Positions 8,876 through 17,265 of a stretch of DNA of 30,339 bases are shown here, piece by piece. The notes beneath the pieces were generated by a model. It was not told where the DNA came from. It worked only from the letters and a program-made list of their open reading frames with translations, and ran no database searches. Each line of letters begins with the position of its first letter. Within the stretch, counting starts at the first letter, position 1. This stretch comes from a virus, in the IMG/VR virus record IMGVR_UViG_3300044950_000361, positions 1 through 30,339 of that record. The stretch is one strand, 5' to 3'. The position numbers and the translations under genes were made by a program.

Positions 8876-9775
8876 ATGGGACTCAACGACGACCTGAGAG
8901 AACTCGGTGAGTTGGCCGAAATGGTCAACGACGATGGCGCTCCGCTGCCGGAGTTTCAGGCCACCTTCGCCACGCAGCCGGTCGCGGTTGTGGGCGAGGA
9001 GCCCGCTCCGGCGCCTGTGGAGGCCCCTGCGCCTTCCGGCGGGGATGAACCGGCAGAACTCGACCTCGACGCCCTGCTCGGCCTCAGCAAGCCTGTGGCC
9101 GCTCCTGAGCCCGAGAGGGGCAGCGGGACTCCCGCCCCCGAGACGAGTGAGCCGCCCGCGGGCAGCGCCGATGCACGGATCAAGGAACTGACCGACCGTC
9201 TCCGCAAGTCGGAGGAGGAGCGCGAGGCGCTGTTCCGGCGGGCTCTGGGCGACCAGACGGCCCCGGATCAGCCGCCGACCGACGCCCCCGTACTCGACGA
9301 GGCGACGAGGGAGTTCCTGAAGCCCTACATCCAAGCCGAGGTGGACAAGGTTGTCGCGGAGAAGGTCGCGCCGATGGAGCAGGAGCTTGCTCCGATGCGC
9401 CAGCAGCAGCAGGACGCCGCGCTCGCACAGGCGCTGTCCAAGACGGTCGCTCCGGGGTTCACCCCGGAACACGTCAAGGTGCTGCACGATGCCTACAACG
9501 CCACCACTGACGAGGACATGAAGGCCATCTATGGCAATGGTCTGGCGGGGGCCACAGCGCTCGCCCAAAGCCTGATCAACCGCGGTGTGTTGGATCTGGC
9601 CGGAAGCAAACCGAAGCCGAGGGTCAATCCCCTCGTGGCGCGTCACAACTCTCCGTCCGGCGGTCCTGCCGGCGGGATGGATGACGGCCGCGACGAGGAC
9701 GCCAGGGTTCGGGCAATTCTCAATGCCGACAACGATGCGTGGCTCGCCGCGCTTCGCAGGCAAGGCATAGACTAG
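8876..9775 (+). CDS. Capsid scaffold/assembly protein
   Basis: This is a 299-residue protein from ATG 8876, with a GGAGG core at 8864-8868; GTG 8873 immediately before it is a possible alternative. The N-terminal 115 residues are acidic and Pro/Ala-rich, hence disordered. A coiled-coil-like segment follows (IKELTDRLRKSEEEREALFRR). Helical and Gln-rich stretches come next, and a short charged C-terminal helix ends in AWLAALRRQGID. This layout is typical of phage scaffolding proteins, whose C-terminal helix binds the coat protein, and the gene directly precedes the major capsid gene. No protease motif is visible, so it appears to be a plain scaffold. The call rests on composition and position. 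Confidence 0.8.
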   Translation: MGLNDDLRELGELAEMVNDDGAPLPEFQATFATQPVAVVGEEPAPAPVEAPAPSGGDEPAELDLDALLGLSKPVAAPEPERGSGTPAPETSEPPAGSADARIKELTDRLRKSEEEREALFRRALGDQTAPDQPPTDAPVLDEATREFLKPYIQAEVDKVVAEKVAPMEQELAPMRQQQQDAALAQALSKTVAPGFTPEHVKVLHDAYNATTDEDMKAIYGNGLAGATALAQSLINRGVLDLAGSKPKPRVNPLVARHNSPSGGPAGGMDDGRDEDARVRAILNADNDAWLAALRRQGID

Positions 9776-9793
9776 CAACAGCGGAGGAAGATC

Positions 9794-10942
9794 ATGGGTT
9801 ACAACACTCTGACTGGGCTCCGGGCCTCGAGCGAAGCGGCTGCTTCTTCGTTCTGGGACGGAACCGCGGGCGCTCTGGACACCAACGGTATGCCGCGGGC
9901 TACGCGCGCTTACTACATGAAAACGTTCCTGGCCGTGGCCGAGGGCAAGCGCCTGCACGCCAACTGGGGCCAGCAGACCACGCTGCCGCAGGGCAACGGC
10001 AACACCGTCATGTGGCGGCGTTACCTGAAGCTCACGGCCGCGACCACGCCGCTGACCGAGGGCGTGACCCCGACCGGCAGCAACCTGGCCTATGAGCAGG
10101 TTCTGGGCACGGTCAAGCAGTACGGTGACTGGGTGGGCATCACGGACATCGTGACCTACCTGCACCCGGACAACACGCTGGCCCAGGTGACGAAGGCTCT
10201 GGCTCGCCAGGCCGCCGACACCGAGGAAGTCATCGTCCGCGACATCATCAACGCCGGAACTTCGTTCATGCGTTGCTCTGTCGATGGCACCGGGACGATG
10301 GCGATTGTCCTGACCGCGCGGTCGAACACGGCGGCCAGCCTGCACAAGCGGGCGCTGGACACGGCGATCACGATGCTCGAGGGCGCCGACGCCGAGTACA
10401 TCCACGGCCAGATGAACGCCTCGGTGAAGGTTGGCACGAGCCCGCTGGCGCCGTCGTACATCTGCATCATCCACCCGCACGTCGCGCACGACCTCCAGAG
10501 CGTCAACATCGCTGCTGGTACGGGCGCCCCGAGCGGCATGAACACGGGCGACTTCATCCCCCGCCAGAAGTACGCCTCCGGCGCCGTGGCCTACCCGACG
10601 GAGATCGGCACCTACCGGAACGTCCGGTTCGTGACCTCGACCTTCGCGAAGGTCTGGGCCGATCAGGGTGCGGCGGCGACGAGCGGCCCGACGGCTGCGT
10701 CGGTGTTCCGGGCCACCACGGCCACGGACACGGCGGCCGACGTGTACTCCAGCCTGCTGATCGCCAAGGACGCCTACGGCGTCATCAAGCTGGCCGGCTC
10801 CAGCGGGACGTACTACGACGCCCCCGGTGGTCAGGGCGATCCCCTGCATCAGCGTTCCACGGCGGCGTGGAAGCGGATGATGGGCGCCGCGATCCTGAAC
10901 GACGACAACATGGTCCGCCTCGAGTCGCTGGCTCGCTGGTAG
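9794..10942 (+). CDS. Major capsid protein, N4-gp56 family
   Basis: This is a 382-residue coat protein. The N-terminus carries the features I associate with the N4 gp56 capsid family: a short arm, then AYYMKTFLAVAEGKRLHANWG, a Leu/Pro/Gln/Gly/Asn stretch with TVMWRRY, and the VKQYGDWVGITDIV segment. The remainder (ADTEEVIVRDIINAGT, then SYICIIHPHVAHDLQ) fits an HK97-like fold. Upstream is a strong ribosome binding site (GGAGGAAG at about 9782-9789), as expected for the most abundant virion protein. It follows the scaffold and precedes a small structural gene. Confidence 0.92.
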   Translation: MGYNTLTGLRASSEAAASSFWDGTAGALDTNGMPRATRAYYMKTFLAVAEGKRLHANWGQQTTLPQGNGNTVMWRRYLKLTAATTPLTEGVTPTGSNLAYEQVLGTVKQYGDWVGITDIVTYLHPDNTLAQVTKALARQAADTEEVIVRDIINAGTSFMRCSVDGTGTMAIVLTARSNTAASLHKRALDTAITMLEGADAEYIHGQMNASVKVGTSPLAPSYICIIHPHVAHDLQSVNIAAGTGAPSGMNTGDFIPRQKYASGAVAYPTEIGTYRNVRFVTSTFAKVWADQGAAATSGPTAASVFRATTATDTAADVYSSLLIAKDAYGVIKLAGSSGTYYDAPGGQGDPLHQRSTAAWKRMMGAAILNDDNMVRLESLARW

Positions 10943-10970
10943 ACCACAACCCTGACTGAGAGGTGCGAAC

Positions 10971-11327
10971 ATGGCAGTCGGAGACATCACCTACAACGGT
11001 GGCGGAATGGAGAACGTGAAGGCCGTCGCCACCGGCAAACTGATCGTGGACGCGGACGCCGCGGCCAAGATCTACTGCGGGTTCCAGCCTTCGCGGGTGG
11101 AACTCATCCTGGCGGACGCGGGCGGCACCGCCGACGCCGTGCTGATCTTCCACGCCAGCATGGCGGCCGGCACGCATCTGCGCGTCGGCAACGACGGGGA
11201 ACTGACGTTCCCGACCTCCCTCGGCGTTACGATGCTGTCGGACAGCGGCGGCGAGGGGTTCACGATCCCGGCGAGCCAGACCGGGGCCGCGGACTCGGAC
11301 GTGATCTACTGGACGGCGTGGCGCTAG
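10971..11327 (+). CDS. Small head protein, possible capsid decoration
   Basis: This 118-residue protein is Gly/Ala/Thr-rich, with alternating hydrophobic strands and no long helices, so a compact beta protein is likely. There are no membrane or signal segments. The position directly after the major capsid gene, the good ribosome binding site (GAGAGG) and the size match capsid decoration or stabilisation proteins, but there is no specific motif. A strong hairpin follows the stop by 12 bases and closes the head block. Confidence 0.7.
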   Translation: MAVGDITYNGGGMENVKAVATGKLIVDADAAAKIYCGFQPSRVELILADAGGTADAVLIFHASMAAGTHLRVGNDGELTFPTSLGVTMLSDSGGEGFTIPASQTGAADSDVIYWTAWR

Positions 11328-11339
11328 GCCACCACGGAC

Positions 11340-11361
11340 GGGGGCGGCTTCGGCCGCCCCC
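11340..11361 (+). terminator. Perfect 9-bp hairpin with UUCG loop after head genes
   Basis: The arms GGGGGCGGC (11340-11348) and GCCGCCCCC (11353-11361) are perfect complements around a TTCG tetraloop, the exceptionally stable cUUCGg type. No T-run follows, so it is not a classic rho-independent terminator. It may partly terminate or pause transcription, or protect the 3' end of the capsid mRNA from exonucleases. It lies 12 bases after the stop of the small head gene. Confidence 0.7.
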
Positions 11362-11369
11362 AACAACTC

Positions 11370-11385
11370 TCGCCTGACGAGGCGA
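11370..11385 (+). repeat. Second small inverted repeat in the same intergenic gap
   Basis: TCGCCT (11370-11375) and AGGCGA (11380-11385) are perfect complements with a GACG loop, followed by AAAAA. With the UUCG hairpin eight bases upstream it forms a tandem hairpin pair that fills most of the only sizeable gap in the late block (11328-11407). A role in mRNA stability or attenuation is inferred. Confidence 0.5.
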
Positions 11386-11407
11386 AAAACACGGAAGGAC
11401 GACCGAC

Positions 11408-11929
11408 ATGGGACGCGACTTTGCACTGAAGCCCGAGGACCGTGACAAGGTTATTGCGGCGGCCGACAGCGCCGAGGAACAGATCATCGCTCAGGAGCGC
11501 ATCCGTATCGCCAGCGAGCGGCTGGCCGAACAGGACGGCGACAACGTGGACCGCGGGAACCGAGAGAACTTCCGCATCAAGGCCGGGTCGCCCCTGCCCG
11601 AGAAGTTCATCAACCCGCCCTGCGGCGAGGACGGCCACCTCTGCGTGGATCAGGGCGGAGTGTACCGGCCCGACTGGTCGCAGTTGATGCTGTTCCGGCT
11701 GCACGAGGGTCAGGCCGACCCGCAGACGTTCCCCCTGGGCTCGCGCTGGCGGGTGCCGCTGGAGAAGTGGGTGGACGTGCCGCCCGAGGTGATGGTGTCG
11801 CTGGGCGATGCCGTCGAGACGCATCACCGAATGGACTTCATGCCGGGCGACATCCTGCTCGGCAAGCCGGCCGTTCATTCCGAGACGAAGCGTCGGCGCT
11901 TTCAGTACGACACGAAGCGCAGCGCGTAG
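11408..11929 (+). CDS. Hypothetical virion-region protein
   Basis: This 173-residue protein has a charged helical N-terminal third (about 1-55, with EEQIIAQERIRIASERLAEQ). A more globular part follows, containing a Cys pair (PPCGEDGHLC), WSQLMLFRLHEG, and a C-terminal half with PLEKWVDVPPEVMVSL. There is no signal or membrane segment. I do not recognise the family. It lies just downstream of the capsid hairpins and just upstream of the tailspike, so a structural or assembly role is plausible. The ribosome binding site GGAAGGAC precedes ATG 11408. Confidence 0.7.
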   Translation: MGRDFALKPEDRDKVIAAADSAEEQIIAQERIRIASERLAEQDGDNVDRGNRENFRIKAGSPLPEKFINPPCGEDGHLCVDQGGVYRPDWSQLMLFRLHEGQADPQTFPLGSRWRVPLEKWVDVPPEVMVSLGDAVETHHRMDFMPGDILLGKPAVHSETKRRRFQYDTKRSA

Positions 11930-11938
11930 GAGAACGAC

Positions 11939-13501
11939 ATGAAGAAGATCCTGCCGTACCTGATGCTGCTGATGCTCGTGGCTGTCCCGGCTCGGGCGGC
12001 CACGACGTATCGGTACAGCGACAGCGTGACCACGGTGCGCGGTGACGCTGTGGGTGGCGCGTCCGTCACGGTCTACAACGCCAACACGACGACCAAGGCG
12101 ACCCTGTACTCGTCGAGCGCGACCGGCACCAAGGCCAACCCTGCGACCACGGACGGATACGGCAGGTTCTCCTTCTATCTGCTCCCCGGCACCTACGACT
12201 TCGTTGTCAGCGGGACGAACGTCACGTCGTACACCATCGAGGACGTGCGGGTATTCTCGGACACCGGGTACACCTACAACGTGATGGACTACGGAGTAAC
12301 CGGGGCTGGCGCGGCCAATGACAGTACGGGCATAAATGCGGCGATTGATGCAGCCGAGGCGTCGGTCTACGGCGGGCGCGTATATTTCCCGCCCGGCATC
12401 TACCTCGCGTCTGGAATCAAGGTTCGCGGGAACGACATCTGCATCGACATCGACAAGGGCGCAACCATCGTTTCTGCGTCAACGAACCGCGCTGCATTTC
12501 TGGTGGACGACTCTGAAGGGTTCTCGATGACCGGCGGCGGCACCATCTCTGGCCCGGTGACGCTCACATCTTCGTGCAACGCCGTCCTGGTGGATTCGTG
12601 CTACGGGGCCAGGTTCGATGACATCAATATCGTTGGGTTCCGCAACGGAATCCGGGCCACCAGCGCCACCACGCACACCGCCTACTCGGGCCTGTCGTTC
12701 GTCAGTACGGCATTCTGCGCCCTGTGGCCCCACAGCGGAGACATCGTGACGGGGTGCCGCTTCGAGGACATCGGGACTCTCAGCACGCACCACGGCATCT
12801 ACATGGACGAGGAAACCAGCGATGTCGTCCTGTCTGGGAACTACTACAAGAACATCACCGGGGCTGGCGTGCAGATTTACAGCCCGTCGGCGGGATTCTC
12901 GGACATCTCCTGCACCGGAGAGGTCTTTGATCGGTGCGGGGTCGGCTACATCATCGCCGGAACGCCTGCGGTCAGGATCAACATCTCCGGGGCGGTGATC
13001 GACAGTTGCCGCAATCTGGCGGCGAACGAGACGCAGACTGGCGTTGGCATCAACATCACGGGTACGGCCAAAAACCTGAACATCAGCGCCACTATCTCGT
13101 ACCCAGACAGCCTGCTGCTGAACACGAACACGTCGCTGTCCGACAGCAAGTTCAACATCGCTGGCGTTGGGGCCGTAGTGGATGGCATCAGGATGTACGG
13201 CAGCGACTGCATCGGCACGTTCTCGGTGGACGACTGCGGGGCCATAGGGTTCTACCTTGGATCGTCAAGCAGCCGCAACAACTTCACGATTAAGACGCGC
13301 GGCAACGCCAGCAACGGGATCTACGTCTCAGGTGCCGACAGGAATATGTTGAGCGTCATCACGTCACTCAACAACATCGGCATCGGCCTTACGTCTGGCG
13401 CCGACTCAAACGTCGTTTCTGGGATGTCTGGAGCCAACACCGGCAACGAGCTTGACAACGCCGGAACCGGCAACACGACCTCTGGCCTTGTCACCTGGTA
13501 G
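11939..13501 (+). CDS. Beta-helix tailspike-like protein with N-terminal signal peptide
   Basis: This is a 520-residue protein. Residues 1-20 form a textbook Sec signal peptide: MKK, a Leu/Met-rich core, and a cleavage site at A-R-A before ATTYRY. A short Ig-like or prealbumin-like beta domain follows (about 25-100, with DGYGRFSFYLLPGTYDFVVSG). Then comes the pectate-lyase-superfamily entry motif (VMDYGVTGAG, NDSTGINAAIDAA, GGRVYFPPGIYLASG, about 112-160) and a long Asn/Gly/Ser/Thr-rich right-handed parallel beta-helix running to the end. Such proteins bind and often cleave capsular or O-antigen polysaccharide. The signal peptide is odd for a cytoplasmically assembled phage protein. Two TAG codons in tandem end the gene. 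Confidence 0.8.
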   Translation: MKKILPYLMLLMLVAVPARAATTYRYSDSVTTVRGDAVGGASVTVYNANTTTKATLYSSSATGTKANPATTDGYGRFSFYLLPGTYDFVVSGTNVTSYTIEDVRVFSDTGYTYNVMDYGVTGAGAANDSTGINAAIDAAEASVYGGRVYFPPGIYLASGIKVRGNDICIDIDKGATIVSASTNRAAFLVDDSEGFSMTGGGTISGPVTLTSSCNAVLVDSCYGARFDDINIVGFRNGIRATSATTHTAYSGLSFVSTAFCALWPHSGDIVTGCRFEDIGTLSTHHGIYMDEETSDVVLSGNYYKNITGAGVQIYSPSAGFSDISCTGEVFDRCGVGYIIAGTPAVRINISGAVIDSCRNLAANETQTGVGINITGTAKNLNISATISYPDSLLLNTNTSLSDSKFNIAGVGAVVDGIRMYGSDCIGTFSVDDCGAIGFYLGSSSSRNNFTIKTRGNASNGIYVSGADRNMLSVITSLNNIGIGLTSGADSNVVSGMSGANTGNELDNAGTGNTTSGLVTW

Positions 13502-13513
13502 TAGGAGGCTGAG

Positions 13514-14266
13514 ATGGTAGTCGTCGGAACATCAGGCATCGCCCGCACCTTCGTGCAGGCCGTGGATCGCGTCATCCGCGACATCGGGGAGTCGGGTGTC
13601 GAAACCCTGACCACGCCGTCGAACCGCGTTTCCACGGCCATGCGGGCCGTCGAGGACGCCCGCGACGAGGTGTACTACAAGACGATGTGGAAGTTCAGGC
13701 GCGGCCTGTTCAACATCGACCTCGCGGCCTCGACGATGTGGTACGAGTTGCCGAGCGACTTTCACAAGCTGGCGACGTTCATCTCGCGCAACACCGTCGA
13801 TGACAAGATCTGGTTCAAGACCTACGACGACATCATGCTGGAGTACCCGAACCTGCGGATGTTCCCGCCGGGTACGGGCGTGCAGACGCTTGCCAGCTTG
13901 GCGCAGGCGGCCGGCCAGACCAACACCATCGGAACGCCCGCGTACTGCACGGACTACATGGGCTACCTCGGGCTGATGCCGATGCCTGACGCTGCGTTCG
14001 CGAAGCTTGAGGGCTATCTGTACTCCCACTACTGGAAGCACGCTCCGGCGCTGGTGAGCGCCCAAGACGACATCGGGCTGCCGCGCGAGTTGTGGTCGGC
14101 GCACCATCACCTCGCCCTGTCGAGGATGAAGAAGGCTGTCGAGTACAGCGACTGGGAGGCCGACCGGGCTGTCGGCCAGCGCGAGTTGTTCATGGCGTCA
14201 TCGTCCCAGGGCGACCCGATGGACGGCAACGTAAACCACAACGGCGGCATCAACTACAACGAGTAG
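13514..14266 (+). CDS. Tail tubular protein A-like / head-to-tail adaptor
   Basis: This 250-residue protein starts after a strong GTAGGAGG site. The alpha-helical N-terminal part (about 1-55) is followed by MWYELPSDFHKLATFIS, then a mixed region with YCTDYMGYLGLMPMPDA and YLYSHYWKHAPAL. A C-terminal helical bundle follows (LWSAHHHLALSRMKKAVEY). This 'lpsDf ... YY ... P ... h' layout is what I expect of gp11-type adaptors of short-tailed phages, which bridge portal and nozzle. The following gene looks like the partner nozzle protein. The call is by pattern and context. Confidence 0.72.
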   Translation: MVVVGTSGIARTFVQAVDRVIRDIGESGVETLTTPSNRVSTAMRAVEDARDEVYYKTMWKFRRGLFNIDLAASTMWYELPSDFHKLATFISRNTVDDKIWFKTYDDIMLEYPNLRMFPPGTGVQTLASLAQAAGQTNTIGTPAYCTDYMGYLGLMPMPDAAFAKLEGYLYSHYWKHAPALVSAQDDIGLPRELWSAHHHLALSRMKKAVEYSDWEADRAVGQRELFMASSSQGDPMDGNVNHNGGINYNE

Positions 14267-14272
14267 GTGATC

Positions 14273-15973
14273 ATGGGCTACGAGGAACGTCCACAGCAGA
14301 CCCCAATGAGCCAGTTCGGCGGGCTGAATGTCGTGGACAACGAACTTGGCCTGCCCGACGACGACAGCCCTTTGCTGCTAAACGTGGACCTGCACCCGGC
14401 TGGTTCGCTGAAAAAGCGGCTCGGGTGTGCGGCGCTGACGCCGCCTACGGGCGAGAAGAAGATCGAAGCGGTCATGCCTCTGGTCCAGCCGGACGCTGGT
14501 ACGGCGTGGGTCTACTGCATTGCCGGCGGGAAGATCTACCGGACGGCTGACCCAGCAACGTGGGCATGGAGTGCGTGTACCTCAACGCCCGCCTACACGC
14601 TCCCGACGCAGACAACGTGGGGCCGGGAGAACTCCCGGTATCTGGATGGGTCCACGGAGCGCCAGTCGGTGCTGTACCTGCCCCGGTCGAACGGGGCGCC
14701 GCTGATCGCCACCGGAGGCGCATCGGCCACAAACGACATCGTGGCGCTGACGGCGGCGGCCTACGGCGTAACGCCGGCATACGGCTACCCCATCGACGAC
14801 GGCGTGTACTTCAAGGGCTGGAAAAGCGGGTCGAATGGGGCGCCTAACCATTGGCCGACGCATATGCGCCTGATCGGCCTGGGGCGTGGCTCGAGGATGT
14901 TCGCGTGGGGATTCGCTGACGACAAGGGCCGCATCGACTACTCGGAAATGGACGTGCCGTACCATTTCATGCGAAACAATATGGCGACAGCCGGGTCCAA
15001 TCCGCAGCCCCTCATAGACGGCGGCTGGTTCTACCCGCGCCCCGGTGACGGTGACGAGGTGACGGCCGTTGTGGATATGTTCTCCTACATGGTCGTGTTC
15101 AAGAAGCACCGGACGCTGATATACTCTGGCGAAGTTGGGAGCGATGGCGATTTCACGGTAGCGGCGGACTTCCCTGTTGGGTGCGTCTCCGACAGGGCGT
15201 GGGCCAAAGTCGGCAACGACCTGCTCTTTTGGAGCTACGACGGCATCCGCGCCCTGTCGGCGGTGCAGGAGTACGGCGATCTGGCGCAGGCCGACCTGTC
15301 GTTCAAGATCGCCTCACTGGTCCGTGCGGTGGTCCCCGGAGGCCACGAGCGCATCTGCTGCTACCACGATGTCTCCAATGCGCGGGTGGTGTGGTTCTGC
15401 CCTCTGTCCGGCAACACGAAGAACGACGCGGCGTTCGTCTACTACTACAACGCGAAGAAGTGGTCCAAGTGGAACGGCGATATGTGCGAGGTCATAGACG
15501 TGACCGTGCTGAAGCCGAACGCGGAGCTTCCCGAGCGCATCGTGGCCGGGACATATGACGCCGGGCTGGTTCAGGTCCAGTCTGGGTACGCCGACATCGC
15601 CGCCGACGTGGTTTCGTCCTACACGACAAACTGGCTGAACTTCGGGCCGATCTCGGACAACGAGCGCGCCATGTGGCTTGACGTGTTCTTCGGTGACGGC
15701 GGCACGGACGTTGACATATACTTCCAGACGGACCTGAATGACACCTGGACGCAGATCACGCGCACCACCAAGTCGTTCGGCGGCAGCGGCACCGTATGGG
15801 GCAAGTTCATCTGGGGCACCGCCGTCTGGGGCGTCCCCGGTCGGGCTCACAGGCGCTACGAACTGGACGCGCTGTTCGGGATGATCAGGTTCAAATTCAC
15901 TAAGACCGGGACCGCGGGATTTGAGATCATGGGCTACCGGCCCGAGATCCGGCTGAAGGGACCGCGAGCATGA
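14273..15973 (+). CDS. Tail tubular protein B-like / tail nozzle protein
   Basis: This is a 566-residue protein from ATG 14273; GTG 14267, two codons earlier and directly after the previous stop, is an alternative. The N-terminus has the FGGLNVVDNE motif common in phage tail nozzle and stabilisation proteins. A beta-rich, probably propeller-like, middle follows with repeating strand units (GGKIYRTADPATW; GSRMFAWGFADDKGRIDYSE; SYMVVFKKHRTLIYSGEV; DLLFWSYDGIRALSAVQEYG). It lies between the adaptor and a GNAT gene, and overlaps the latter by ATGA. It probably forms the distal tail tube through which DNA leaves. Confidence 0.75.
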   Translation: MGYEERPQQTPMSQFGGLNVVDNELGLPDDDSPLLLNVDLHPAGSLKKRLGCAALTPPTGEKKIEAVMPLVQPDAGTAWVYCIAGGKIYRTADPATWAWSACTSTPAYTLPTQTTWGRENSRYLDGSTERQSVLYLPRSNGAPLIATGGASATNDIVALTAAAYGVTPAYGYPIDDGVYFKGWKSGSNGAPNHWPTHMRLIGLGRGSRMFAWGFADDKGRIDYSEMDVPYHFMRNNMATAGSNPQPLIDGGWFYPRPGDGDEVTAVVDMFSYMVVFKKHRTLIYSGEVGSDGDFTVAADFPVGCVSDRAWAKVGNDLLFWSYDGIRALSAVQEYGDLAQADLSFKIASLVRAVVPGGHERICCYHDVSNARVVWFCPLSGNTKNDAAFVYYYNAKKWSKWNGDMCEVIDVTVLKPNAELPERIVAGTYDAGLVQVQSGYADIAADVVSSYTTNWLNFGPISDNERAMWLDVFFGDGGTDVDIYFQTDLNDTWTQITRTTKSFGGSGTVWGKFIWGTAVWGVPGRAHRRYELDALFGMIRFKFTKTGTAGFEIMGYRPEIRLKGPRA

Positions 15974-16494
15974 CGGCAACGTGGACGATCCGCAGGGTCG
16001 ATCAGGCGACGGCAACGCCGGAGTACCTGTTCGACCTCATCAAGAAGCACCGGATGCTGCCGGACAACGTGGACGTGGCGGTGGCCTACTGCCGCAACGC
16101 CGCGGCGTCCTGCCTCGTTCTGGAGATCCTGAACGAGAACCACGAGAAGGTGGCCGACGCCATCATCTCGGAGATCATCGACGGCGACTCGGCCACGCTG
16201 GACCTGATGGTCGTGTCGAAGTTCTACGCCCGGTTCAACGCCGACAAGAGCGAGAACGAGGTGCCGTTCAACGACCTTACGCGGGATGCGCTTCGCCCGG
16301 CTCTGGTCCGGCTGGTCGAGGCGCGCGGGTTGCGCCGGATCACGGCGGCCATCCCGCGCTCAAGGAATCGGACGTTCAACGCGCTCATCGAGTGCGGGTT
16401 CAGCAGGGAGGGCGTCATGCGCCGCGCGGTGAAGCTGCGCGGCAAAGACCCCGAGGATCTGGTCATCATGGGCTTCCTGCCCGACAAGGAGTAG
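15970..16494 (+). CDS. GNAT-family N-acetyltransferase
   Basis: This 174-residue protein has the GCN5-related acetyltransferase layout. A central beta strand pair (ATLDLMVVSKFYARF) leads to the acetyl-CoA-binding helix (ALRPALVRLVEARGLRRITAAI). Next come the usual Asn-rich segment (PRSRNRTFNALIECGFSREGVMRRA) and a last strand (DLVIMGFLP). It starts in an ATGA overlap with the nozzle gene and is followed within four bases by an ejection-type protein, so it is co-expressed with virion genes. The target is unknown. It could modify a virion protein or a host component; the sequence does not say which. Confidence 0.8.
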   Translation: MTATWTIRRVDQATATPEYLFDLIKKHRMLPDNVDVAVAYCRNAAASCLVLEILNENHEKVADAIISEIIDGDSATLDLMVVSKFYARFNADKSENEVPFNDLTRDALRPALVRLVEARGLRRITAAIPRSRNRTFNALIECGFSREGVMRRAVKLRGKDPEDLVIMGFLPDKE

Positions 16495-16497
16495 GTC

Positions 16498-17265
16498 ATG
16501 TCGTTTCTCGGTGGACTGATCAAGGGCGCTGTCGGGCTCGCTACGGGCGGGGTCGGGAGCGCGGTCCTGGGTCTGGCCGGCGACCTGCTCGGTGGGGCTG
16601 GCGGCGGCCAGAGCCAGACGGCATCGCAGTCTGGGTCCAGCACATCCACGCAGGAAACCCAGTTGCGCGACTTTTCGGCCAAGGAACAGTCGCTATACAA
16701 CCAGGCTGCGGCCGGGCTCGCCGCGTCCGGTCAGCCGATGACGCCCGCGGCCGAGGCAGCGATCCGCAAGCGGATCTACGACGCGAACTTCCTGCCTCAG
16801 AAGCAGGCGATTGAGAATGGGCTGGCTACGGCCGGAGCTAACCGATACTCGCAAGCGGCGAGACGTGGCGCCGGGCAGTCTAGCGCGACCGTAGCCGGCT
16901 CTGCTACCGACAGCGCGGTGGCAGCGCGTGAGGTTGGGCTGGCGTCCCAGAACGCCACGATCTCTGCGGAGAATCAGGTGCTGGCGCAGCAGCAGGCTCA
17001 GTTGCAGGCGTCCCAGAGCTACGTCCAGACGATGAACGCCCTGTGGGACCAGCGGACGAAGGGGTCGAAGATCGTCACGACCAACTCGTCGAACGCCAGC
17101 AGTTCGCAGCAGTCTCCCGGCGGCGGGCTTCTGGGCGGCATCGGCTACGCGCTCGGCAACAAGGACTCGTGGCTGAACAAGAACGTGCTGAAGAAGCAGC
17201 CGACATGGGGCAGCGACGTTAAGGACGAAACGAGGGCTGCCGGCGCTGGAGGTACGACATGGTAG
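16498..17265 (+). CDS. Internal virion / DNA-ejection protein candidate
   Basis: This 255-residue protein has a Gly/Ala/Leu-rich hydrophobic N-terminus (about 1-37, GGLIKGAVGLATGGVGSAVLG). A long Gln/Ala/Ser-rich helical region follows with few acidic residues. A Ser/Asn/Gly-rich tail carries a second hydrophobic glycine patch (GGGLLGGIGYALG). This glycine-zipper plus Gln/Ala helix layout is typical of podovirus ejection proteins that form the trans-envelope channel. The ribosome binding site AAGGAG lies six bases before the ATG. The stop overlaps the next ATG. Confidence 0.7.
   Translation: MSFLGGLIKGAVGLATGGVGSAVLGLAGDLLGGAGGGQSQTASQSGSSTSTQETQLRDFSAKEQSLYNQAAAGLAASGQPMTPAAEAAIRKRIYDANFLPQKQAIENGLATAGANRYSQAARRGAGQSSATVAGSATDSAVAAREVGLASQNATISAENQVLAQQQAQLQASQSYVQTMNALWDQRTKGSKIVTTNSSNASSSQQSPGGGLLGGIGYALGNKDSWLNKNVLKKQPTWGSDVKDETRAAGAGGTTW

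Noticed and set aside
8870-10990. 706-codon open frame on the minus strand opposite scaffold and capsid genes
   Set aside because: Arg/Val/Gly/His-rich sequence typical of antisense shadows of GC-rich coding DNA; it spans three well-supported + strand genes and has no recognisable domain.
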